A stretch of 46,535 nt of DNA. Origin: Bradyrhizobium centrolobii. Lineage in GTDB: Bacteria; Pseudomonadota; Alphaproteobacteria; Rhizobiales; Xanthobacteraceae. This document shows positions 7,554-15,374 of the stretch, one piece after another. The stretch lies in the NCBI RefSeq assembly GCF_001641635.1, contig NZ_LUUB01000051.1, forward strand, positions 1 through 46,535, read 5' to 3'. Each line of letters starts with the position of its first letter. Position 1 is the stretch's first letter. The notes below the pieces were generated by a model, which ran no database searches, had not been told where the DNA came from, and saw only the letters and a program-made list of their open reading frames with translations. The translations under genes and the position numbers were made by a program.

Positions 7554-9710
7554 CTACTCCGCCGCCTCGCTATGCCCGAGCCGGGCATTCAGCTTGCGGA
7601 TCAGCTCCTCGGCAGCGTCCGCGATCACAGTGCCGGGCGGGAAGATGGCTTCGGCGCCGGTCGCATAGAGCGCATCGTAGTCCTGCGGCGGGACGACTCC
7701 GCCAACGATGATCATGATGTCGTCGCGGCCCTGCTTCTTCAGCGCCGCCTTCAATTCCGGCACGGCGGTGAGGTGGGCGGCGGCGAGCGAGGAGACGCCG
7801 AGGATGTGGACGTCGTTCTCGACCGCCTGCCGCGCCGCTTCATCGGCGGTGGCAAACAGCGGTCCGATGTCGACGTCGAAGCCGATATCGGCGAATGCCG
7901 AGGCAATCACCTTCTGGCCACGGTCGTGGCCGTCCTGGCCGATCTTGGCGACGAGGATGCGCGGGCGGCGGCCTTCCGCTTCCTCGAAAGCGTCGATCAG
8001 CGCCTGCACCTTCTCGACCTGGTTACCCATGCTGGACGCCTCCCGCTTGTAGACGCCGGTGATGGACTTGATCTCGGCACGGTGCCGGCCGAACACCTTC
8101 TCCATCGCGTCCGAAATTTCGCCGACGGTTGCCTTCGCCCGCGCCGCGTCGATCGCGAGCGCGAGCAGATTGCCGTTGCCTTCGCCGGCCGAGCGCGTCA
8201 GCGCGGCGAGCGCGGCCTCGACGTCCTTCTGGTTGCGCTCGGTTTTCAGCCGCGTCAGCTTGTCGATCTGGAGCCGGCGCACGTTGGTGTTGTCGACCTT
8301 CAGGATCTCGATCCTGTCCTCGTCGGTCGGCTTGTACTTGTTGACGCCGATCACCGACTGCTTGCCCGCATCGATCCGCGCCTGCGTCTTGGCGGAGGCT
8401 TCCTCGATGCGCAGCTTCGGCACGCCGGCCTCGATGGCTTTCGCCATGCCGCCGAGCTCCTCGACCTCCTGGATGTGGCCCCACGCCTTCGCGGCGAGGT
8501 CGCGCGTGAGGCGCTCGACATAGTAGGAGCCGCCCCAGGGGTCGATGATGCGGGTGGTGCCGCTCTCCTGCTGGAGGAAGAGCTGGGTGTTGCGGGCGAT
8601 ACGCGCCGAGAAGTCGGTCGGCAGCGCCAAGGCCTCGTCAAGCGCGTTGGTGTGCAGCGACTGGGTGTGGCCTTGCGTTGCCGCCATCGCCTCCACCGTC
8701 GTGCGCATCACGTTGTTGAAGACGTCCTGCGCGGTCAGCGACCAGCCCGAGGTCTGGCAATGCGTACGCAGCGAGAGTGAGCGCGGGTCCTTCGGATCGA
8801 ACGGCTTGAGCATCTTGGCCCAGAGCAGCCGCGCGGCGCGCATCTTGGCGACTTCCATGAAGAAGTTCATGCCGATCGCCCAGAAGAACGACAGGCGCGG
8901 CGCGAAGCGGTCGACGTCGAGGCCGGCGGCAAGGCCGGCGCGCAGATATTCGACGCCGTCGGCCAGCGTATAGGCGAGCTCGAGATCCTGCGTCGCGCCG
9001 GCCTCCTGCATGTGATAGCCAGAGATCGAGATCGAATTGTACTTCGGCATCTTCTGCGAGGTGTAGGCAAAGATGTCGGAGATGATCCGCATCGAGGGCG
9101 CCGGCGGATAGATGTAGGTATTCCGCACCATGAACTCTTTCAGAATGTCGTTCTGAATGGTGCCCGAGAGTTTTTCCGGCGGCACGCCCTGTTCGCCCGC
9201 GGCCGCGACGAACAGCGCGAGGATCGGCAGCACGGCGCCGTTCATGGTCATCGACACGCTCATCTGGTCGAGCGGAATGCCGGCGAACAGCGTGCGCATG
9301 TCGTAGATGGAATCAATCGCAACGCCGGCCATGCCGACGTCGCCGGCGACGCGCGGGTGATCGGAATCGTAGCCGCGATGGGTGGCGAGATCGAAGGCGA
9401 CCGAGAGGCCCTTTTGTCCCGCCGCAAGGTTGCGGCGATAGAACGCGTTGGAATCCTCCGCCGTGGAGAAGCCGGCATATTGCCTGACGGTCCAGGGCTG
9501 GTTGACATACATGGTCGGGTAGGGACCGCGCAGGTAGGGCGCGATGCCCGGATAGGTCTCCAGGAAATCGACGCCGGCAAGATCGGCCTCGCCATAGGCG
9601 GGCTTCACCAGGATGCCTTCGGGCGTCAGCCACGACTCGGCGCTGCCGGTCGCGGCTTCGGTTGCGACACGCTCGAAGGCGACATCGGCGAAATTGGGTA
9701 TGCGGCTCAT
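7554..9710 (-). CDS. mutB: Methylmalonyl-CoA mutase, large (catalytic, B12-binding) subunit
   Basis: This subunit catalyses the adenosylcobalamin-dependent rearrangement of (R)-methylmalonyl-CoA to succinyl-CoA, the last step of propionyl-CoA assimilation. The N-terminal two thirds form the TIM barrel, with the family start [17 protein letters not shown] and [18 protein letters not shown], and [20 protein letters not shown] in the middle. The C-terminal 130 residues are the B12 domain, with DGHDRG (His about 595 is the cobalt ligand), GVSSLAAAH and GGVVP. From ATG 9710 it is 718 residues; an in-frame ATG four codons earlier (9722) is possible, and neither has a strong ribosome site. It follows the GFA gene by about 20-30 bases. 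Confidence 0.95.
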   Translation of the reverse strand: MSRIPNFADVAFERVATEAATGSAESWLTPEGILVKPAYGEADLAGVDFLETYPGIAPYLRGPYPTMYVNQPWTVRQYAGFSTAEDSNAFYRRNLAAGQKGLSVAFDLATHRGYDSDHPRVAGDVGMAGVAIDSIYDMRTLFAGIPLDQMSVSMTMNGAVLPILALFVAAAGEQGVPPEKLSGTIQNDILKEFMVRNTYIYPPAPSMRIISDIFAYTSQKMPKYNSISISGYHMQEAGATQDLELAYTLADGVEYLRAGLAAGLDVDRFAPRLSFFWAIGMNFFMEVAKMRAARLLWAKMLKPFDPKDPRSLSLRTHCQTSGWSLTAQDVFNNVMRTTVEAMAATQGHTQSLHTNALDEALALPTDFSARIARNTQLFLQQESGTTRIIDPWGGSYYVERLTRDLAAKAWGHIQEVEELGGMAKAIEAGVPKLRIEEASAKTQARIDAGKQSVIGVNKYKPTDEDRIEILKVDNTNVRRLQIDKLTRLKTERNQKDVEAALAALTRSAGEGNGNLLALAIDAARAKATVGEISDAMEKVFGRHRAEIKSITGVYKREASSMGNQVEKVQALIDAFEEAEGRRPRILVAKIGQDGHDRGQKVIASAFADIGFDVDIGPLFATADEAARQAVENDVHILGVSSLAAAHLTAVPELKAALKKQGRDDIMIIVGGVVPPQDYDALYATGAEAIFPPGTVIADAAEELIRKLNARLGHSEAAE

Positions 9711-9742
9711 AGTTCCAACCATATCAGAGGTGAGCGCGTAAG

Positions 9743-10207
9743 CTAATCATGGTCCGGATGCTGATGGCTGACGATGGTCGCCATCTTCTCCGGTCCGTAG
9801 TTCTGTTGCGTGGTCTGGCTCGGCAGATTGGCGATCCCCACCACCCAGCCGAGGCGCGACTCGGTTCCAAATTGCCGCGTCGGAATCACCCGGTCGGGAT
9901 GGTCGAACGCGCCGGTCATGATCTCGATGCGGTCGCCATCGATGCGACGGAAGCTGAGCGGCGTGCCGCAGGCCGGGCAGAAATCACGCTCCGCGATCGA
10001 GGAGGAGCGGAACGCCGCGGGCGCGCCCTTGGTCCAGGCGAAATCGGTCTTGTTGATGTCGGCAAAGGAGGCGAACGGCGCGCCGCTCGCCTTCTGGCAC
10101 ATCCGGCAATGGCAGATCGAGATCCGGGTCGGCGCCGCCGTCACCGCAAAGCGCACCGCGCCGCATTGGCAGCCGCCGGCGAGAACTGGTTTGCCTGCTT
10201 CGGTCAT
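9743..10207 (-). CDS. GFA/CENP-V family zinc protein
   Basis: This is a 154-residue member of the glutathione-dependent formaldehyde-activating (GFA) fold family. It keeps the zinc-binding Cys sets: CQCGAVRF (about residues 13-20), [11 protein letters not shown] (about 34-44), and [11 protein letters not shown] (about 77-87). The characterised family member captures formaldehyde as its glutathione adduct; most members, including this short type, have no demonstrated reaction. The start ATG overlaps the mutA stop as ATGA and the gene ends about 20 bases before mutB, so it is embedded in the mutase operon. The upstream extension of the open frame lies inside mutA and is discarded. Family identity is secure; function is not. 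Confidence 0.9.
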   Translation of the reverse strand: MTEAGKPVLAGGCQCGAVRFAVTAAPTRISICHCRMCQKASGAPFASFADINKTDFAWTKGAPAAFRSSSIAERDFCPACGTPLSFRRIDGDRIEIMTGAFDHPDRVIPTRQFGTESRLGWVVGIANLPSQTTQQNYGPEKMATIVSHQHPDHD

Positions 10208-12075
10208 TGCTGTTCCATCCGTCGATAGGCGTCTTGCAGCGTGGCAAGCGCATCGGCGCCTGCGAAGATGAAACCGCTGACGCCGGCCCCGCGCAGGGCC
10301 GCCTCGGTATCGGTGGGGCGGCCTGCCAGATAGATATGTCGTGCGCCGGCCTGTTGCAGGGCCCGCGCCGCAGCTTCCGCCTGGCCTGCATAGACCTTGT
10401 CGCTGGAACAAAGGCAGGCGAGCTCGGCGCCGGAGGCCTTGAAGGCGGCCGCAAGCTTGGCCGGATCGGCAAAGCCCTCGCTGTCGACGGCCTGGATTCC
10501 GCCGGCCTCGAAGAAGCTTTTTGCGAAGGTCGCGCGGGCCGTGAAATCGGCGGGCGTGCCGAGATTGACCAAAAACACCTTTGGCCGTGCACCGCGTGCC
10601 TTCAGCGCCGCATCCGATTTGTCGCGGAGTGCTTCGAACGGTTCCGCAAGCCGGATCGGCGGCAGCGCATCGAACTTGTATTTCTCTTCGCCATAGGGCG
10701 GGAGCGCGACCGGCGTCGCCTTGAGCACAACCGTCGCGCTCTCATGCAGGTTCGGAAACTCACTGGCGCCTGTCAGTACGTCGCGACGTTTTGCGATATT
10801 GGCCTCGCGTGCCTTGCGTGTGGTGGCGACCTTGCTCTGGAACAGGCCCTGCTGAAGCGCGGCGAAGGCGCCGCCGGCCTTTTCGCTCTCCTGGAACAGC
10901 GCCCAGGCCGCTTCGCAGAGCTGGGCCGTCAGCGTCTCGATGCCGCCGGAGCCTGCCGCGGGATCGGAGACCTTTGCGAGGTTGCTTTCCTCCAGCAGCA
11001 GAAGCTGGGTGTTGCGCGCCACGCGGCGCGCGAAGGGATCGGGCAGGCCGAGCGCGAGCGTGTACGGCAGCACTGTGATCGCATTGGCGCCGGCGAGCCC
11101 CGCGGCGAATGTCGCCATGGTCGCGCGCAGCATGTTCACATAGGGATCGCGCTGCGTCAGCATGCGCCAGGCGGTGTCGGCGGCGATGAACAGCGGCTTC
11201 GGTGTCAGTCCGCACGCCGCCTCGATACGCGCCCACAGCAGCCGCAGCGCGCGGAACTTTGCCATGGTCAAAAACTGGTCGGCATCCGCGGCGAGCCGCG
11301 CATAGACCATGCCTTGCGCCTGCTCCAGTGGAACGCCGGCGCCTTCGATCGCGCGCAGGTGAGCGACACCACAGGCGAGCACGAAGGCGAGCTCCTGCAC
11401 CTCCGAGCCGCCGGCATCGTGGATCACGCGCCCGTCGCTTGATGCGAACGGCCCCTTGAAGCCGAGCCCGGCGAGGCCCTTGATGCCGCCGGTGACGGCG
11501 GGGACGATCTCCTCCCAGGTGTAGGGGCTGTGGCCCCACACCGCACCGGCCGCGAGCGGATCGAGCCCGAAGCGGATGTCGCAGGCGGCCGGATCGATGC
11601 CCTTGCTCTTCACGTACTCCGCGACATGGATCGCCGCCATCCGCGATTGCGGCCCGATCTGGAGCTCGATGCCGATGCCGGCGTCGAGATGAACATCCTT
11701 CAACACCTTCGCGACCGCATCCGCCGTCGGTTCCAGGCCAAAGCCGTGGCTGCCATTGCCGCCAGCAAACACCAGTGCGAGTCCCGTGGCGCCGTTCTCG
11801 AGATCGGTCAGCGCCTGCGCGTTCGCAAGCGCCGCGTCGGGATGATCTATCCGTTGCATGATCTGCCACGGCGAGGCCGCGGGGCGTCCCGCCACGGGGG
11901 CAACGCCCTTCGCGCGCTGATAGAGCGGATCGATCTTCAGCCCGTCATAGGTCTTGCCGACCAGCTTCTCGAACGGCGCGCCCTTCAGCACGCCGTCGAC
12001 CAGCTTGCGCCAGTCCTCGAACTGCGCCTTGGGAAAATCGGCCGCCAGCGGCAGGTCGTCGGTCACGGAGGTCAT
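10204..12075 (-). CDS. mutA: Methylmalonyl-CoA mutase, small (non-catalytic) subunit
   Basis: This is the structural partner of the B12-binding large subunit in heterodimeric mutases. From ATG 12075 it has 623 residues. The barrel part is recognisable (DGVLKGAPFEKLVGKTYDGL near the start; EESNLAKVSDPAAGSGGIETLT near residue 360, quoted in two pieces around VSDPAAGSGG). The C-terminal flavodoxin-like domain is present, but where the large subunit has DxHxxG this one has NLGTPADFTAR, so it cannot ligate cobalamin by that histidine, which is normal for MutA. A TTG six codons upstream would also open the frame; ATG 12075 is preferred. Downstream it overlaps the GFA gene by ATGA; upstream lies folK, 82 bases away on the same strand. 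Confidence 0.93.
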   Translation of the reverse strand: MTSVTDDLPLAADFPKAQFEDWRKLVDGVLKGAPFEKLVGKTYDGLKIDPLYQRAKGVAPVAGRPAASPWQIMQRIDHPDAALANAQALTDLENGATGLALVFAGGNGSHGFGLEPTADAVAKVLKDVHLDAGIGIELQIGPQSRMAAIHVAEYVKSKGIDPAACDIRFGLDPLAAGAVWGHSPYTWEEIVPAVTGGIKGLAGLGFKGPFASSDGRVIHDAGGSEVQELAFVLACGVAHLRAIEGAGVPLEQAQGMVYARLAADADQFLTMAKFRALRLLWARIEAACGLTPKPLFIAADTAWRMLTQRDPYVNMLRATMATFAAGLAGANAITVLPYTLALGLPDPFARRVARNTQLLLLEESNLAKVSDPAAGSGGIETLTAQLCEAAWALFQESEKAGGAFAALQQGLFQSKVATTRKAREANIAKRRDVLTGASEFPNLHESATVVLKATPVALPPYGEEKYKFDALPPIRLAEPFEALRDKSDAALKARGARPKVFLVNLGTPADFTARATFAKSFFEAGGIQAVDSEGFADPAKLAAAFKASGAELACLCSSDKVYAGQAEAAARALQQAGARHIYLAGRPTDTEAALRGAGVSGFIFAGADALATLQDAYRRMEQQ

Positions 12076-12157
12076 ACGGCGAAGGGCTCCCAAACGTCCT
12101 TGTTATTCGGCGGCGAAATTGCCACGGCCGGCCGTCCCTGCAAACGGTTGTTTTTGG

Positions 12158-12649
12158 TTAGCCGGTATCCGGGAGCCGCTCAATTCCTTGCGTTGAGACG
12201 CTGGCGAGGCCGTCACGCACGCGGATGCCGCCGATGATGCGGTCCGGCGCGATTTCGGCCAGCGGCACCAGCACGAAGGCGCGTTCGAACAGGCGCGGAT
12301 GTGGCAGCGTCAGGTCGGGCGTTTGCAGCGAGACATCGTCATAGGCGATCATGTCGAGATCGAGCGTGCGCGGTCCCCAGCGCCGCTCCTTGGTCCGCGT
12401 GCGGCCGAGTTTCTGCTCGACCTTCTGCATCACGAACAGCAGCGCATGCGGATCGAGATCCGTCTCGATCTCGACGCAGGCGTTGATGAAGGGATCCTGG
12501 TCCTCGTCGCCCCAGGGCGGGGTCGTATAGTCCGACGAGCGCGCGATGAGCGCCGCTTGCGCCATGCCGCAGATGTGGGTGATGGCCTTGCCAAACGTCG
12601 CGCGGACATCGCCGACATTGCCGCCGAGTGCGATCAGCGCGCTTGCCAT
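12158..12649 (-). CDS. folK: 2-amino-4-hydroxy-6-hydroxymethyldihydropteridine diphosphokinase
   Basis: HPPK transfers pyrophosphate from ATP to 6-hydroxymethyl-7,8-dihydropterin, the step before dihydropteroate synthase. The 163-residue length is typical. The family start ALIALGGNVGD is present, and the HPPK signature RWGPRTLDLDMIAYD spans about residues 90-104 with its two metal-binding Asp residues (DLD). LPHPRLFERAFVLVPLAEI follows, as in all members. Its ATG shares one base with the folB stop (TGATG), so translation is coupled. It is the last of three fol genes. Confidence 0.96.
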   Translation of the reverse strand: MASALIALGGNVGDVRATFGKAITHICGMAQAALIARSSDYTTPPWGDEDQDPFINACVEIETDLDPHALLFVMQKVEQKLGRTRTKERRWGPRTLDLDMIAYDDVSLQTPDLTLPHPRLFERAFVLVPLAEIAPDRIIGGIRVRDGLASVSTQGIERLPDTG

Positions 12650-13017
12650 CAGGGATGCCGCGAGCGCGTCAGCATGATGCCGACGTCGTCGAAGATCGCC
12701 GCGATCGGTGCATGCGGCTTGTGCACGGTGACCTTCACCGCGCGGATGCGCGGGAAGTGCGACAGGATGGCGTCGGCGACCGCGCCGGCCGCGCGCTCCA
12801 GCAGCTTGTAGTTGGTGTTCTTGAACGCCGCCGTCGTGGTCGTCACGACTTCCGCGTAGGATACCGTATCGGCGAGCCGGTCGGTGCGCGAAGGCTCCGA
12901 CAGGTCGGTATAGAGTTCGAGATCAATGACAAAACGCTGGCCGACTTCGGTTTCGTGATCCATCACGCCATGGCGGGCATGAATCGACAGGCCGGTCACG
13001 AAGATCGTATCGGTCAT
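12649..13017 (-). CDS. folB: Dihydroneopterin aldolase
   Basis: FolB cleaves 7,8-dihydroneopterin to 6-hydroxymethyl-7,8-dihydropterin and glycolaldehyde in folate synthesis; the enzyme is a cytoplasmic octamer. The 122-residue protein has the family motifs: ARHGVMDHETEVGQRF near residues 14-29, YAEVV near 54, the pterin-binding Glu in NYKLLERAAGAVAD, and the catalytic Lys in VTVHKPHAPI near residue 100. The ATG overlaps the folP stop by four bases (ATGA), and the gene's own stop overlaps folK by one base, giving a tight folP-folB-folK set. Confidence 0.95.
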   Translation of the reverse strand: MTDTIFVTGLSIHARHGVMDHETEVGQRFVIDLELYTDLSEPSRTDRLADTVSYAEVVTTTTAAFKNTNYKLLERAAGAVADAILSHFPRIRAVKVTVHKPHAPIAAIFDDVGIMLTRSRHP

Positions 13018-13874
13018 TGCTTGCTCTCGATTGCGGCAGCGACCCGCAGGGCCTGCAGGGTCTCGGCAACGTCATGGGTCCGGATGATCTTCGCGCCGCG
13101 CTGTACGGCAATGAGATGGGCGGCGATCGAGCCGGCGAGCCGCTCTTGCGGTTCGGACGGCGATACCGACGCGATGAAACGCTTGCGCGAGGCGCCGACC
13201 AGGATCGGCAGGCCGAACGCGCCGAGAGCGTCGAGGCGCGCCAGGGCCGTCATGCTCTGCTCGGCCGTCTTGCCGAAGCCGATACCGGGATCGAGCACGA
13301 TCAGGTCGCGCGCGATGCCGGCTCTTGCGGCGATGTCGAGCGAGCGCTGGAAGAACGCGATCATGTCCTGCACGATGTCGATGGCGGGATCGACGCTGTC
13401 ACGATTGTGCATGACGATGACCGGGACGCCTCGCTCTGCAACCAGCGGCGCCATGCCGGCATCCCGTTGCAGGCCCCAGACGTCGTTGGCGATGGCAACG
13501 CCCTGGTCGAGCGCGAAAGCCACGACCTCCGCCTTCATGCTGTCGATCGACACGGGCACGCCGAGCGCCACCACCTCGGCCAGGACCGGCATCAACCGAG
13601 CGAGTTCGTCCCTCGCCGTCACCGGCTGGGCCCCCTTGTAGGGCCGGGTGGATTCGGCGCCGATGTCGATGATGTCAACGCCATCGGCGATCATCGCCCG
13701 CGCCCGCGCCAGCGCCTGGTCCGGTGCGATGAACTGCCCGCCGTCGGAAAAGGAATCCGGGGTGACATTGAGCACGCCCATCACCGCCGGGACGGGCCGT
13801 TCGAGCAGCGTCCGCAGCACGCCCGGCCCGGCCGAGCCGGCCGGTGCAACGGATGGGGAGGGCGAGGCATTCAT
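13014..13874 (-). CDS. folP: Dihydropteroate synthase
   Basis: DHPS condenses 6-hydroxymethyl-dihydropterin pyrophosphate with p-aminobenzoate; it is the target of sulfonamides. From ATG 13874 the protein has 286 residues. Signature 1, MGVLNVTPDSFSDGG, lies at about 32-46; signature 2, VDIIDIGAESTRPY, lies near residues 72-85; later loops include VSIDSMK, NDVWGL, VLDPGIGFGKT and GASRKRFI. The open frame runs 45 codons further upstream through an intergenic palindromic repeat; that extension (rich in Arg and Pro) is not family-like and is left out. Transcription probably begins in the repeat-containing gap upstream; no clear promoter was seen. Confidence 0.95.
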   Translation of the reverse strand: MNASPSPSVAPAGSAGPGVLRTLLERPVPAVMGVLNVTPDSFSDGGQFIAPDQALARARAMIADGVDIIDIGAESTRPYKGAQPVTARDELARLMPVLAEVVALGVPVSIDSMKAEVVAFALDQGVAIANDVWGLQRDAGMAPLVAERGVPVIVMHNRDSVDPAIDIVQDMIAFFQRSLDIAARAGIARDLIVLDPGIGFGKTAEQSMTALARLDALGAFGLPILVGASRKRFIASVSPSEPQERLAGSIAAHLIAVQRGAKIIRTHDVAETLQALRVAAAIESKQ

Positions 13875-13943
13875 GCGGCTGGCTTTGCGCGGTCGGGTAG
13901 GGGGAGTCAAGACGGGTTGGGGCGATGCCGGTGCCCGGAACCC

Positions 13944-14005
13944 GAGCGCAGCGAAACAATCCAGACTGTCACCGCGAAGGGATGCTGGATTGCTTCGCTG
14001 CGCTC
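13944..14005. repeat. Inverted repeat of 21-base arms, dispersed-type
   Basis: Left arm 13944-13964 (GAGCGCAGCGAAACAATCCA plus one G) pairs with right arm 13985-14005 with a single mismatch across a 20-base spacer. Repeats reading CTGGATTGCTTCGCTGCGCTC are familiar as dispersed palindromes in Bradyrhizobium and Rhodopseudomonas genomes. It sits 70 bases upstream of the folP start. Confidence 0.75.
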
Positions 14006-14049
14006 GCAATGGCGAGTTTGTTGGAGCAGTAGCGGGCTATCACCCCAAC

Positions 14050-14175
14050 GTCGTCCCGGCGAAGGCCGGGACCCATACCGCGGAATCTATCCATCGCGGA
14101 TGGCGGGAGTCCCAAACACCAGTCTTCGCCAAACTTCTCCCTGGGGTTATAGGTCCCGGCTTTCGCCGGGACGAC
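14050..14175. repeat. Long hairpin repeat with GTCGTCCCGGCGAA arms
   Basis: Two 24-base arms, 14050-14073 and 14152-14175, are inverted copies with one mismatch. Each arm is itself close to a palindrome (GTCCCGGCGAARGCCGGGAC). The 78-base middle has no coding character. This is the third kind of dispersed palindromic element in the window, and lies back to back with the previous one between DUF4332 and folP. Confidence 0.75.
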
Positions 14176-14220
14176 ACCGAGGGCGTGGCGCCTGAATTCG
14201 TATGCCGCGAGGCGCTGGCC

Positions 14221-14628
14221 CTAATACGTGATCTTCGGCGGCAGCTTCCTCGCCTTGGCGATGATGTCGCCGACCGACTTCTCCGACGGCATGATGCGGA
14301 CGAGCTTCTTCTTCTCGTTCGCCTCCCGCATGCTTTGCGCAAGCCTTGCTGGATTTCGATAGGCGAGCTCGCGCACCGTGGTGACGCCGGCGGCGCGGAC
14401 CAGGCCGACCTTGGCCTTGCCCATGCCGGGAATGCGCATGTAGTCGGAGACGTTGGCCCATTCCAGGAGCTGCTGCTCGCTGATGCCGGTCTTGGCGGAG
14501 AGCGCCTTGCGGCCCTTGGCAGTGCTGGCCGCTTCGAGGAGGGCATCGGTGGTGCGAATACCGTGCGCCTTCAACTTGCTGGCGGCGAAGGCCGGCAGGC
14601 CGTCAATCTCGGAGATGGGATATGTCAT
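14221..14628 (-). CDS. DUF4332 domain protein (helix-hairpin-helix type)
   Basis: The product is a 135-residue soluble protein made of two helix-hairpin-helix-like units. The first is ISEIDGLPAFAASKLKAHGIRT, split here as IDGLPAFAASKL and AHGIRTTDALLEAA (residues about 6-34). The second is MRIPGMGKAKVGLVRAAGVTTVRELA (core IPGMGKAKVGLVRAAGV, about 65-82). Gly-hydrophobic-Gly hairpins of this kind bind DNA non-specifically in many proteins, so a nucleic-acid role is plausible but unproven. The C-terminus is basic (KKKLVRIMP, RKLPPKITY). It shares strand and spacing (24 bases) with the next gene upstream at 14653, so the two are probably cotranscribed. Confidence 0.8.
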   Translation of the reverse strand: MTYPISEIDGLPAFAASKLKAHGIRTTDALLEAASTAKGRKALSAKTGISEQQLLEWANVSDYMRIPGMGKAKVGLVRAAGVTTVRELAYRNPARLAQSMREANEKKKLVRIMPSEKSVGDIIAKARKLPPKITY

Positions 14629-14652
14629 GATACTCGATATGCAATGCGAGCT

Positions 14653-15018
14653 TCAGGCGAACTGGCTGAGGCCCGGCGTCCCCGCAATGATCTTGCCCAT
14701 CTGATCCGCTCCGATTTTGTCTCGGCCGAAGCGAAAAAGTTCACGGGCGACCTTTTGAATGTCGGACATGCCGAGCCCCAGGCCCATCAGGCGCGTGCCG
14801 ACGGCCATCAGGCCGCCGCCCATCAGCCGCGACAGTCCGCCGCCGCTTCTGGACGCCTCGATCGCCGCTTCTGCGCCGGGAATCTGGTCGATGAGGGCCT
14901 CGACGCTATCGGAAGGGCCCTCGCTGCGGAGAAAGCCCAGGATAATGCCGACGGTCTTTTCAGCGACAGCACTATCTATGCTGGCGTTTGCCGCCAGCCG
15001 TCCGATCAGCTCGTCCAT
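14653..15018 (-). CDS. Small helical protein, DUF2267/DUF2780-like
   Basis: The 121-residue product begins with a helical repeat (MDELIGRLAANASIDSAVAE, then KTVGIILGFLRSEGP, residues 1-35) resembling small DUF2267 or DUF2780 proteins of alphaproteobacteria. A Gly/Met-rich central segment (GGGLSRLMGGGLMAVGTRLMG, about 59-79, written as two overlapping halves GGGLSRLMGGG and MAVGTRLMGLGLG) could pack against a membrane or another helix, but is too short and polar for a certain membrane span. The C-terminal part (about 85-121) is an amphipathic helix pair. A strong ribosome site (GAGGGGCAGG) precedes the ATG. Function unknown; the family name is a best guess. Confidence 0.65.
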   Translation of the reverse strand: MDELIGRLAANASIDSAVAEKTVGIILGFLRSEGPSDSVEALIDQIPGAEAAIEASRSGGGLSRLMGGGLMAVGTRLMGLGLGMSDIQKVARELFRFGRDKIGADQMGKIIAGTPGLSQFA

Positions 15019-15374
15019 ATGGCCTGCCCCTCAGCCGGTTCACATGCCGGAGTTTTATTTTCGAAAAATGATCTTGAGCCGGTGCGATATGAAATACAAG
15101 CGATGAACGCATGCGACCTCGCGATTCATCTTCAATCGCGCGAAAAGTGTTGCAGCAATGCAAGGGCGGAGATGGAATCGGCGAAAAATTGCCGCGGTGC
15201 GAACCTGTCATTCCGACTTTTGGCGAAAGTCATGCGCCCATTCTCCGACAATGTCGCATGGCGCGGCGCGTTGAACCGTTTTAATCGGCTCGCGAGATGC
15301 GTTAAACTACGGAACCACGGCGCGTTTGCGTTTCAATACGCGAAACAGGCTGACACAAACGAGGCAAGAGACTA
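15019..15374. other. Divergent intergenic region, 356 bases
   Basis: The region separates the minus-strand 14653 gene from the plus-strand DUF853 ATPase, so it must hold both promoters. It is less GC-rich than its flanks, with AT-rich patches at about 15050-15100 and 15270-15310. TATTTTCGAAAA at 15056-15067 nearly matches the palindrome seen at the GntR locus 21 kb away; chance is likely. No convincing gene was found, although one forward frame stays open into the ATPase start. Confidence 0.5.

Larger units (their letters stand above)
13875..14220. other. Gene-free gap filled by two palindromic repeats
   Basis: This 346-base stretch between folP and the DUF4332 gene (both minus strand) is almost entirely made of the two inverted repeats described at 13944-14005 and 14050-14175. 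Open frames crossing it are by-products of the repeats. The folP promoter should lie in its left part, but no convincing -35/-10 pair was seen. Confidence 0.7.

Noticed and set aside
13875..14009. A 45-residue N-terminal extension of dihydropteroate synthase
   Set aside because: It runs through an inverted repeat, is not family-like, and a normal ATG at 13874 gives the usual protein.
15056..15067. TATTTTCGAAAA as a third binding site of the GntR protein
   Set aside because: It differs from the perfect palindrome at one end, lacks a second neighbouring site, and is 21 kb from the regulator, next to unrelated genes. Chance in an AT-rich promoter is more likely.
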